Below, piece by piece: positions 55,110 to 62,345 of a stretch of 64,000 bases of DNA. The DNA is taken from assembly GCF_002561455.1 (NCBI RefSeq), contig NZ_NTUP01000018.1, positions 1 to 64,000 of the forward strand, written 5' to 3'. The DNA is from Bacillus sp. AFS015802. Its GTDB lineage: Bacteria > Bacillota > Bacilli > Bacillales > Bacillaceae_B. The notes under the pieces were generated by a model. The model saw only the letters and a list, made by a program, of their open reading frames with translations. It did no database searches and was not told the DNA's origin. Position 1 is the stretch's first letter. Each line of letters begins with the position of its first letter. Position numbers and translations under genes: made by a program.

Positions 55110-57239
55110 ATGGTTCACTATTCAACAAGAATTCGTAAGGTCCTTGCAGCAGCTGCTGCAACTGCAGTGATTTCTGCAACAGCGCCGACTGCCTCGGCCT
55201 TTACATTTAAAGACGTTTCAGTGAGGTATGAACTCGCTGTCGATTACTTGGTAAATGAAAACATTACAAATGGTCTTTCTGAATCAAGCTTTGGCATAAC
55301 TCAACAAATCAAGCGTGCGGATGCAGCTGTTATGATTGCAAGAGCACTGGATTTGGTTGGGGAGGAAGCACCGGATGCAGGCTTCAAAGACGTCCCTAAA
55401 CGTGCACAAAATGCGGTGAACATCCTTAAGAAACAAGGGATTATCAATGGTAAAACCGCAACTCGTTTCGGTTCGGAGGATCCATTAACCCGTGGGGAAA
55501 TGGCGATCATCATGGCCAGAGCTTATCAACTGAAAGGCGATGCGGAAGTTCCGTTTACGGATGTTAACAGCCGTTATATGGAATATGTAAAAGCCCTGAT
55601 TGCCAATGATATCACTCAAGGCAAAACAGATACTCTATTCGGAACGAGTCAGCAAATTACTCGTGGTGAGTTTGCCCTATTCGTTTATCGCTCAGAGTCG
55701 CCGTATAATCCAGTATTCATAAAAGTCATTCAACCTGAAGACATTCATGCGCGTACATATATGGACGTTTCGCTCCCAACGACAGTCAACCTTCTCATGA
55801 GGGGAAATAACCTGGAAGAGAAAATGGTGAGCTGGGAAATGGTTGATTTCAGTTCCCCTGGAGAACATGTTATTCAAGGCGAAATTATTGGAACAGATTT
55901 AAAAACATCTCTAAAAATCATCATTGAAACGACACCTGAAAACGTCAATGCCCTTAAAGCGGACGAAATCATTGCCTCATTACCAGAAACGATTACCCTG
56001 GATGATGAAGAGAAGATCAAAGAAGCCAGGATGCTCGTCGATGAAGTCCTTCAAAGAGGCAGCGAAGATATGATAGAAGGCCTTGCTACTCTTGAAAATG
56101 CAGAAGACACCATCGAACTTCTTTATGCAATCAAGGATGCTGAAGAACTCATTGGATCATTGCCTGAAACCATCACCATGGCTGATCAAAAAGAAGTGGA
56201 AGCTGCACGTGAAAAAGTAAATACGATTTATGGGATGGATGCTGAAGCTGTGATTCCAACCATTAAAAAGTTGGAGAATGCCGAGCATACCCTTCAGTTG
56301 ATTTCACTTACAAACGAAGCAGAGGACGCGATCGAAATGATCCCGAGTCCGGTTACGTTGGATGCTGCAGATAAAATTGCAACAGCCCGGTCTAAAGTGA
56401 ATGAAGTATTGAAAATGGACGCAAACGCGATCATTAAAGGAATCGATATCCTGAAAAAAGCAGAATCTGATGTGGAGATACTAAAAGCAGATCGCAAGGC
56501 AGAGGAGCTTATAGCCGCTCTCCCGGATACGATTACATTAGAAGACCGCTCTGTGATACAAGCAGCACGTGAACAAGTGAACGCTGCATTACAACTTGAT
56601 CAGAACATGACCATCGAAGGGTTAAACAAATTAGAAGCGGCAGAGACCCGTATTCAGGAATTGTTAATCGATTCGGCACAAGTGAACCTAAACACAAGCC
56701 AAATGAAAATGAATACGAATAAAACTTATCAGCTAAATGCATCGGTATCACCTTCGGAGGTGTCCAATGATTTAGATATGTCCTGGACTTCTGATAATCC
56801 AACCGTTGCAACGGTAGATGACAATGGACTGGTCACTTCCCATGCAGAGGGTACGGCCGTTATCACCGTTCAACTGGAAAATGGTCAATCGGCTGAGAGC
56901 GCGCTTGAAGTCACAGACCGGCCACAACTTATGTTTAGCCATGGCACTAGTCAAATTAACGATGTCATTAAAGGCTTGAACATGTCCTTTTATAACTATA
57001 GCTCAAATAACGTAATCGTTAAAAAAGTGGAAGTCTATGAAGGTGACACACAGAAGTCCCAATATACTGAAACTGAGCTGAATAATGCGGGGATCAATAC
57101 AGAGATTGGTTCTTACGATAAATTTTCATTAGGGATCACTTACAACTTTGGAGGACTGTTAGCCTCCAACGGTGTCTATGTAATCTACACGGTCCAATCA
57201 GGACAAGGCACATATGAATTTAAGTCCATTATCAAATAA
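55110..57239 (+). CDS. SLH-anchored surface protein with four helical repeats and a BIG2 domain
   Basis: 709 residues. Signal peptide (VLAAAAATAVISATAPTASA), then three SLH domains (about 31-205; FKDVSVRYELAVDYLV, FKDVPKRAQNAVNIL, FTDVNSRYMEYVKALI) that bind secondary cell-wall polymer. After a short beta segment come four tandem helical repeats of about 60 residues (284-521), each opening ADEIIASLPETIT-like. A BIG2 domain (about 524-600; TWTSDNPTVATVDDNG-like) and a C-terminal beta domain follow. Cell-surface protein, possibly adhesive or an S-layer component. AAAGGAG precedes ATG. Its stop is 1 bp from a REP element. Confidence 0.87.
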   Translation: MVHYSTRIRKVLAAAAATAVISATAPTASAFTFKDVSVRYELAVDYLVNENITNGLSESSFGITQQIKRADAAVMIARALDLVGEEAPDAGFKDVPKRAQNAVNILKKQGIINGKTATRFGSEDPLTRGEMAIIMARAYQLKGDAEVPFTDVNSRYMEYVKALIANDITQGKTDTLFGTSQQITRGEFALFVYRSESPYNPVFIKVIQPEDIHARTYMDVSLPTTVNLLMRGNNLEEKMVSWEMVDFSSPGEHVIQGEIIGTDLKTSLKIIIETTPENVNALKADEIIASLPETITLDDEEKIKEARMLVDEVLQRGSEDMIEGLATLENAEDTIELLYAIKDAEELIGSLPETITMADQKEVEAAREKVNTIYGMDAEAVIPTIKKLENAEHTLQLISLTNEAEDAIEMIPSPVTLDAADKIATARSKVNEVLKMDANAIIKGIDILKKAESDVEILKADRKAEELIAALPDTITLEDRSVIQAAREQVNAALQLDQNMTIEGLNKLEAAETRIQELLIDSAQVNLNTSQMKMNTNKTYQLNASVSPSEVSNDLDMSWTSDNPTVATVDDNGLVTSHAEGTAVITVQLENGQSAESALEVTDRPQLMFSHGTSQINDVIKGLNMSFYNYSSNNVIVKKVEVYEGDTQKSQYTETELNNAGINTEIGSYDKFSLGITYNFGGLLASNGVYVIYTVQSGQGTYEFKSIIK

Positions 57240-57240
57240 C

Positions 57241-57269
57241 TGGGACATGGGGGCAGGCACACTGTCCCA
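57241..57269 (-). repeat. REP-like palindrome copy 11
   Basis: Outer arms TGGGACA/TGTCCCA perfect; inner part decayed (GGGGGCAGGCACAC, CAGG orientation). It starts 1 bp after the stop of the SLH gene and precedes the terminator. Confidence 0.7.
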
Positions 57270-57274
57270 AAAGG

Positions 57275-57306
57275 AGACGAAGGGTTACGACCCTCGTCTT
57301 TTTTTT
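57275..57306 (+). terminator. Terminator of the SLH/BIG2 gene
   Basis: Stem AGACGAAGGGT / ACCCTCGTCT with a 4-nt loop and eight T. The stem resembles those at 43015 and 53701. Confidence 0.88.
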
Positions 57307-57322
57307 GTATTTCTAAGAACGC

Positions 57323-57715
57323 TTACTCTTCCGTCAGCTCACCGTTCTCATAAAATTCATCTACAATCGGAAAAATATCCGGCTTGGAATGATAATAATG
57401 CTCTTCTATTTCTGTTAAAGTAAATTGAAAAGTACGTTCATTTTGTTGATACAATGTGATGGAATACCGCCAGCCGGTTCTTTCCTCTTGATTGTCATCA
57501 GGGATAAACGTAATGGCCTTTATTTGATTTAAAAACTTTTTGATTACAACTTGATTTGTAGTGTATTTTTTATTTCCTGTACTCCCGTCCACTAAAGTGA
57601 TCTTTGTAACATCATCAAGGTCTTTTGGGTAAAACTCTGAAAGGGTTTGTGTCTCCAAACCACATCCAGCCAAAACAATCAGGGTTAACATGATTAGACC
57701 ACATAAGTTTCTCAG
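57323..57715 (-). CDS. Small lipoprotein of unknown function, probable CTG start
   Basis: 130 residues if started at CTG 57715, which lies 6 nt after AGGAGGG. This gives an N-terminus RNLCGLIMLTLIVLAGCG with a proper lipobox LAGC. The next ATG, eight codons on, would shorten the signal, and an upstream ATG (57820) reads through a REP-like element. The mature part (VTKITLVDGSTGNKKYTTNQVVIKKFLNQIKAITF; GWRYSITLYQQNERTFQFTL) looks like the small beta proteins common in Bacillus, not assigned to a family. Confidence 0.65.
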   Translation of the reverse strand: MRNLCGLIMLTLIVLAGCGLETQTLSEFYPKDLDDVTKITLVDGSTGNKKYTTNQVVIKKFLNQIKAITFIPDDNQEERTGWRYSITLYQQNERTFQFTLTEIEEHYYHSKPDIFPIVDEFYENGELTEE

Positions 57716-57789
57716 TAAAATCCCTCCTATGGTAAGCAATTTTACATACATCTCAATGATATTCCGGCCAATTTTCACATAGAGTTCTT

Positions 57790-57817
57790 TTAAGACAAGG
57801 GATATGTGCCTCCATCC
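57790..57817 (+). repeat. REP-like palindrome copy 12 (degenerate)
   Basis: AGACAAGGGATATGTGCCTCCATCCCA keeps the spacing of the family but few pairs. It lies between divergent small genes. Confidence 0.45.
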
Positions 57818-57884
57818 CACCTCATCCTTGATGTTAAAAAGTGGTATTATGGAGGTAGCTATTTTAAGAAAGGAAAGAGGTTCT

Positions 57885-58211
57885 ATGAAAATATTGATTT
57901 ATATAATGACAGTCTTGAATCTTCTGGCTATGACGTTTTTATCCCTGCCATTTTTCGCTCAGTCCGTTCAGGATTTTTCTCCAGGGTTATACGTGAGAAT
58001 ATTTATGGATCCATCACTTGTCTTGATAATAGGGATCTGCTGCATATTTGCCATACCTTTATCATCCGCTCTACATAAATATACTATTACCGTGAAAAGA
58101 AGAAATATTACTTTTTATGCCCTCATGCTCTTATTGGTTTCAATAACGGTGATACTCTATATTCAAGCGGATGATTTAAATCAGCTACTGAATCGTCCAT
58201 CATATGAATGA
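57885..58211 (+). CDS. Small three-helix membrane protein
   Basis: 108 residues with three membrane segments: IYIMTVLNLLAMTFLSLPFF, PSLVLIIGICCIFAIPLSS and FYALMLLLVSITVILYIQA. ATG at 57885 has AAAGAGG 6 nt upstream; the longer frame from 57804 begins in the REP-like copy and has no site. No family recognised. Confidence 0.65.
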   Translation: MKILIYIMTVLNLLAMTFLSLPFFAQSVQDFSPGLYVRIFMDPSLVLIIGICCIFAIPLSSALHKYTITVKRRNITFYALMLLLVSITVILYIQADDLNQLLNRPSYE

Positions 58212-58213
58212 TG

Positions 58214-58242
58214 TGGGACAAGGGACCAGTCCCTCCGTCCCA
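58214..58242. repeat. REP-like palindrome copy 13
   Basis: Perfect outer TGGGAC/GTCCCA and inner GGGAC-CA-GTCCC. The core is symmetric, so orientation is unclear. It fills the gap between two convergent small genes, 2 bp after one stop and 1 bp from the other. Confidence 0.82.
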
Positions 58243-58243
58243 T

Positions 58244-58561
58244 TCAAAGATATTCTTTGGAAGTCTTATCTGTTTTAGCACCATCAATCATGAGGAAGAT
58301 GGCTGACACGATATGCATGACCATTCCAACAAACGGTATCCAGCCGATGCAGGAAGTGATGATTCCTAGGATACTTCCGGTGGTGGCGCCTTTATCTTTG
58401 ATTGTGAGAACTAGAGTCGTAATATGTAGGACAAGCATGATGACCAGTGGAAACCATAAAAAACCGATGATGATGGCTGCTCCCAGTATGGGAACACCTA
58501 AAACCGCTTCAAAAGCACCTGTTGTCCATTTTAGAATTCTTGAAGTTGATATCGGAATCAC
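58244..58561 (-). CDS. Small membrane protein (about three helices)
   Basis: 105 residues: FEAVLGVPILGAAIIIGFLWFP, LVIMLVLHITTLVLTI and ILGIITSCIGWIPFVGMVMHIVSAIFLMI, ending in a polar tail. GGAGGTGATTCC before ATG is a strong site. I recognise no family. Its stop is 1 bp from the REP element. Confidence 0.7.
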   Translation of the reverse strand: MIPISTSRILKWTTGAFEAVLGVPILGAAIIIGFLWFPLVIMLVLHITTLVLTIKDKGATTGSILGIITSCIGWIPFVGMVMHIVSAIFLMIDGAKTDKTSKEYL

Positions 58562-58648
58562 CTCCTTATATAGTAAAAATTTCCTTTTTATTATAACATA
58601 TAAAGGCAGTCTATAAGACTAGTTGTTTTTACGAAAGGAGAGTGGAAC

Positions 58649-59206
58649 GTGTTTAGCAGCAACCGGAATTTGACCGTTAATCAGTGGATTCTCGTCTTTA
58701 TATTGCTTTTCATTCCTGTAGTGAACGTTGTATTTCTGTTGGTTTGGGCACTTAGTAAAGAAGAACATCCGTCAATTAAGAATTTCTCCCGGGCCGTCAT
58801 TAAGCTTAATCTTATCCTGTTCGGTATCCTGATTGCGATATTGATTGGGACAGGTGGGTGCATGTCGTTATTTGACGATGAAGCATTGGTAAGTGGGGGA
58901 ATCAATCCTTTACTTCCTTTAGGGACCAGTTCGGTAGAGTCGAAGATTGAGTTTCGAAATATCGTCCATCGAACTCAAATGGGCATCACCACCATTTCTG
59001 GTGAAACCACCAATATGGACAATGAGGACCATTCTTATTCCCTCACTGTCACTTTTTATGATAAGGATAAAAATATCGTCGGTACGGGCCTTGGGGTGGT
59101 TGATAACATTGGACCTGGTCAGACGAAGACGTTTGAAGCTATATCCCAGGATAACCTTAAGGCTGCGGCAAGTGTGAAGGTTGATGTGGATAGTATCTTG
59201 TATTGA
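58649..59206 (+). CDS. FxLYD-domain membrane protein
   Basis: 185 residues from GTG with AAAGGAGAG upstream. Two N-terminal membrane helices (WILVFILLFIPVVNVVFLLVWAL and LNLILFGILIAILIGTGG), then an extracellular FxLYD-type beta domain (GETTNMDNEDHSYSLTVTFYDKDKNIVGTGLGVVDNIGPGQTKTFEA). Family function unknown. Confidence 0.72.
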   Translation: MFSSNRNLTVNQWILVFILLFIPVVNVVFLLVWALSKEEHPSIKNFSRAVIKLNLILFGILIAILIGTGGCMSLFDDEALVSGGINPLLPLGTSSVESKIEFRNIVHRTQMGITTISGETTNMDNEDHSYSLTVTFYDKDKNIVGTGLGVVDNIGPGQTKTFEAISQDNLKAAASVKVDVDSILY

Positions 59207-59221
59207 TAGATTCTTAAGGCA

Positions 59222-59257
59222 AGGGGCTGTCTATTCTGGTTCAGCCCTCCTTTTTTA
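59222..59257 (+). terminator. Terminator of the FxLYD gene
   Basis: AGGGGCTG / CAGCCCTCC stem followed by six T, 16 bp after the stop codon. Confidence 0.8.
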
Positions 59258-59388
59258 ATCAAACGTTTAATGAAAAAAATTTACTGCTGATAGCATAAGT
59301 TCTCAAGCGGTTATACAGGTGTTTAAACAAGGTACATATTCGTTATAAGATTAAGTAAACCCCGGTCAGTAGAAAACCTCTGATACAA

Positions 59389-59868
59389 TCAATCAACTCT
59401 CAACTTTTCATTTACCTTCTTCTCTAATTCTTCAAAATTTTGATCGCAGGATGCCCCTTTATTATTGACTGAAAAGGTTAATCGTTTGGAAAGGATTTTC
59501 CCGTTTTCACTATGTTCTCCCAAGACTGTGGGCCCGATTTTGTCTTCGGGGATTTCCTTTGTTTTCGCTCCCTCTTCATCAATATAGAAATATTCGATAT
59601 CGTGTAACCCTGAGCTCTCTTTTCCTTCCCATCCAAAGTCAGGAGGAGAGGAGGTAAGCAGTATTCCGTCATGATCCACTTTGTATTGAATGGAATGATC
59701 CTTCACTTCCAGTGGTGGAACTCCTTGTATTTCATACACTACATTCACACAGCCCTTATAACCCTTTGGGATCATAAAAACTTCATCATAAGGCTTGTTT
59801 TTCTCAAGCCAGTACCAACTTACTAATATACTAATAATGATTAGCCCCCAGATGGTCATCTTCTTCAT
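59389..59868 (-). CDS. Membrane-anchored small protein, DUF6843-like
   Basis: 159 residues. N-terminal anchor (MTIWGLIIISILVSWYWL), then DEVFMIPKGYKGCVNVVYE, a pattern I associate with DUF6843, and IEYFYIDEEGAKTKEIPE. One Cys pair (CVNVVYE and ASCDQN) could form a disulphide. ATG at 59868 has GGGGGA 6 nt before; the ATG five codons upstream is less well placed. Function unknown. Confidence 0.6.
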   Translation of the reverse strand: MKKMTIWGLIIISILVSWYWLEKNKPYDEVFMIPKGYKGCVNVVYEIQGVPPLEVKDHSIQYKVDHDGILLTSSPPDFGWEGKESSGLHDIEYFYIDEEGAKTKEIPEDKIGPTVLGEHSENGKILSKRLTFSVNNKGASCDQNFEELEKKVNEKLRVD

Positions 59869-59882
59869 ATAAATCCCCCTCA

Positions 59883-59990
59883 TGTGTCTCTTAAGGATCT
59901 CAATTGCCTTTCCACTTCCCTGATATAATCCAACCTGGGAGTGGTCCCGATTTCAAAGAAGTAATTGATGTAGACCCCTAGTTTACTAGA
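59883..59990 (-). pseudogene. Fragment of a third PlcR-like regulator gene
   Basis: The minus strand reads SSKLGVYINYFFEIGTTPRL and DYIREVEREVERQL-like sequence (LDYIREVERQLRSLRD), ending in a TGA. It aligns residue by residue with the HTH/TPR junction of the regulator at 36705-37643 (KLGVDVNFFFEIGTTPRLDYIIEVEKQLRHLR), at both DNA and protein level. The HTH and the rest of the TPR part are absent. It is a remnant of a duplicated or transferred regulator. The remaining 59991-60178 is AT-rich without genes. Confidence 0.8.
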
Positions 59991-60178
59991 TTTTTCTATT
60001 ATGGAAGTAACGTGGTATGCAAATTGCCCTTCAAGTAATTATCTTAATATAAACAGAGTAGCAACGTTCCAATTAAGTTTTCTTATGGTCATTCAAATTT
60101 CATGTGAATTATTAAATCCTTCATTATATTTTTTGAAAGTAAGAATAAAGGTATATCCATTACTAAAGAACTGACTAA

Positions 60179-60205
60179 TGGAACAAGGGACCAGACCCTC
60201 TTCCA
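60179..60205. repeat. REP-like palindrome copy 14
   Basis: Outer arms changed to TGGAA/TTCCA, still paired. Inner GGG-ACCAGA-CCC. A good example of compensatory change in the family. Confidence 0.75.
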
Positions 60206-60221
60206 TTTTATTCAAATACAT

Positions 60222-60250
60222 TGAGACAACTTACCCCTGTTAAACGTCTA
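60222..60250 (+). promoter_or_regulatory. ECF-sigma-type promoter before the sigma factor gene
   Basis: TGAGAC (60222-60227), a 17-bp spacer and CGTCTA (60245-60250) match the Bacillus ECF pattern TGAAAC-N16/17-CGTC. It lies 30 bp before the sigma factor start, so the sigma factor probably transcribes its own gene. Confidence 0.65.
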
Positions 60251-60282
60251 AGCTATGAAATAAAGAAGTAGAGGGGTATATG

Positions 60283-60840
60283 ATGGAGGAAATAATGGAG
60301 AGAGAATTAGGCATTAGTGACCGTAGCAGATCGTCTTTAGGGTATTTTGAGGAGATTATTGAAATGTATGAGAAAGCGGTTGTTCAGTTTGCCTACACAT
60401 ATGTAAAGGATTGGTCGGTGGCAGAGGACATTTCGCAGGAAGTGTTTCTCAAAGTTTATAAAAATATAGGCAAGTTTGAAGAACGTTCTAAATTGAAAAC
60501 ATGGTTGTTTAGCATTACGGCCAATCAGTGCAAGGATTATATCCGCTCAACGAACCGAAAAGCCAAGTGGTGGAACAACCTTCTTCAAACCTTTCAGAAC
60601 CGCGATGAGGTTACACCTGAAACCATCATTCTCCAAAGCGAAGAGAATGAGAGTTTAGGTGAAGACCTACTCTGTCTTCCGGTGAAATACCGGGAAGTGT
60701 TGGTTTTATATTACTACGAGGAGCTATCGACGGAGGAAATTGGTCAGCTGTTAAAGATCAATGGGTCAACCGTCAGAACTCGACTTCACAGAGGAAGACA
60801 GCAGTTATCGGACCTGAGAGAAGGAGGGCAACAATCATGA
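60283..60840 (+). CDS. ECF-family RNA polymerase sigma factor
   Basis: 185 residues. Sigma-70 region 2 (FAYTYVKDWSVAEDISQEVFLKVYKNIGKFEERSKLKTWLFSITANQCKDYIR) and region 4 (LLCLPVKYREVLVLYYYEELSTEEIGQLLKINGSTVRTRLHRGRQQL) with no region 3, as in group 4 factors of the SigV/SigX/YlaC kind. Tandem ATGs at 60280 and 60283 follow AGAGGGG; the second has better spacing. Its stop overlaps the next gene by 4 nt (ATGA), coupling it to the probable anti-sigma factor. Confidence 0.9.
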   Translation: MEEIMERELGISDRSRSSLGYFEEIIEMYEKAVVQFAYTYVKDWSVAEDISQEVFLKVYKNIGKFEERSKLKTWLFSITANQCKDYIRSTNRKAKWWNNLLQTFQNRDEVTPETIILQSEENESLGEDLLCLPVKYREVLVLYYYEELSTEEIGQLLKINGSTVRTRLHRGRQQLSDLREGGQQS

Positions 60841-62207
60841 AATCCAAACAGGAGTACAATAAAATTAAATCATCTTTGGATAGAGATGTATTTTCGAAAT
60901 ATTCATTTCAATCACAGAAGAAAGAAATCCTTCAAAAAGCTGAAAGGACAAAGACATCTTCAAATGTAAAGAGATATTATCATCTTGGATTAACAGCCAT
61001 GGCTCTCATTCTTTTATCCATTGTGACGATTTCTTTTATCAAGTCAAATCCTTCAGAAATTGCTCCCATTAAACAAGTGGATCAACCTAAAGAAGAAAAA
61101 CCTGTAGAACCAAAAGTAGTAGTCCCAGAACCAGCAAAAAAAGAGGATGAAGTAAATGAGAAGGTGCAGGAGGAGAGTGAAGAAGAAAAAAGTGATGTAG
61201 GGAATGAAGAGACTACACCAGCTTTTGTTCTAAAATCTGAAGAGGAATGGAAGGAGTACTTTCGGGGTATTTACCAGGAAAAATCGAATGACATCAAAAA
61301 ACTGAAGCTGAAGTATCAGATAGAAGAACCCCTTGAAAACACTGTATCATACCAGGAGATTATAACGGATGTAAAGGAGAATCACTTTATTGAAGTAGTG
61401 AATCAGAAGAGAATTGAAAATGGGGAGATTGTTTCTGATGGATCTGCTATTTCCACTAACAATCAACATATTTTACTTGATCACCAGAGAAAAAATTTCT
61501 TGAGGGAATCATTAGAAGCTAAAACGTTTGATGAGTGGAAAGAATACAAAGCTTTATATTCGAATCATCCTTTATATTACTTTAGCGAATTAGAGCTTAA
61601 AGGATTTGAATGGAGAGAAATTGATCAGAACGTGGATGAGAATTGGGTAGTATTTGATTTGTATAATAGAAATGCTACTGGATTATACAGTCGTGGCGAA
61701 ATAAAGGTGGAATATGATTCTGGAGTAATATTGAAAAAAACCACTTATAATAATAATCAAGTATCATCTGTTTATACCCTTAAGGAATTAAAGAAGAATG
61801 ATGAACTGTCGGCCATGTCATTGAACACTGAGATACCAGAGGGGTATGTAGATCGACACTTAATCGAACAATCAAGAGTGGAGATAGAAGAAAAATCGAT
61901 TGATCTCGCAAAAGAAGTCACTATGAAAAAACATCCTAACATCGAATCTGCCTATATAGTAGGAGAAGGTTTTGCCCTATCGGAAGTTGTTGTAATGAAG
62001 AAAGGGACGACAGAGGAAGAAGCCAAAGCAGCTGCAGAAGAGCTATTTAATCAATTTACATCCATCTGCAATGCACAACCTGCCTATAAAGAAAAAAATA
62101 AAACGGTATGGGATGAGGGTCAATATGACATCCAGATTCGAGTGAGTATAACTCAAAAATCTTCATTTGTAGGAAGTCAAGAGAATGGCATTCTTAAATG
62201 GAAATAG
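60837..62207 (+). CDS. Probable anti-sigma factor with large extracellular domain
   Basis: 456 residues. A cytoplasmic N-terminus of about 47 residues (DRDVFSKYSFQSQKKEILQKAE) has no HxxxCxxC zinc anti-sigma motif. One membrane helix follows (HLGLTAMALILLSIVTISFI, about 49-68), then a Pro/Glu/Lys-rich linker (about 78-125) and a soluble domain of about 330 residues that I do not recognise (VNQKRIENGEIVSDG, GLYSRGEIKVEYDSG). The 4-nt overlap with an ECF sigma gene and the topology (inside N, outside C) fit an anti-sigma factor. The role is inferred from context only. Confidence 0.65.
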   Translation: MKSKQEYNKIKSSLDRDVFSKYSFQSQKKEILQKAERTKTSSNVKRYYHLGLTAMALILLSIVTISFIKSNPSEIAPIKQVDQPKEEKPVEPKVVVPEPAKKEDEVNEKVQEESEEEKSDVGNEETTPAFVLKSEEEWKEYFRGIYQEKSNDIKKLKLKYQIEEPLENTVSYQEIITDVKENHFIEVVNQKRIENGEIVSDGSAISTNNQHILLDHQRKNFLRESLEAKTFDEWKEYKALYSNHPLYYFSELELKGFEWREIDQNVDENWVVFDLYNRNATGLYSRGEIKVEYDSGVILKKTTYNNNQVSSVYTLKELKKNDELSAMSLNTEIPEGYVDRHLIEQSRVEIEEKSIDLAKEVTMKKHPNIESAYIVGEGFALSEVVVMKKGTTEEEAKAAAEELFNQFTSICNAQPAYKEKNKTVWDEGQYDIQIRVSITQKSSFVGSQENGILKWK

Positions 62208-62297
62208 GAGGATAGACTTTGTACCTGTCAGTAGAGAGCTAAATGACAGAAGATAGTATCAATGGTAGAGGAAACACCTCATTCGATTAAAAGGTAG

Positions 62298-62325
62298 AAA
62301 ACAACCCGCCATGGCGGGTTGTTTG
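62298..62325. terminator. Bidirectional terminator between convergent genes
   Basis: Perfect AACAACCCGCC / GGCGGGTTGTT stem with a 2-nt loop, A-run before and T after. It ends both the anti-sigma and SLH transcripts. Confidence 0.88.
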
Positions 62326-62345
62326 AATTAAAGCAACTGGAAGTC

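Noticed and set aside
36705..60205. CRISPR array as an explanation of the repeats
   Set aside because: Copies are single, hundreds to thousands of bases apart, palindromic and variable, with no regular spacers and no cas genes.
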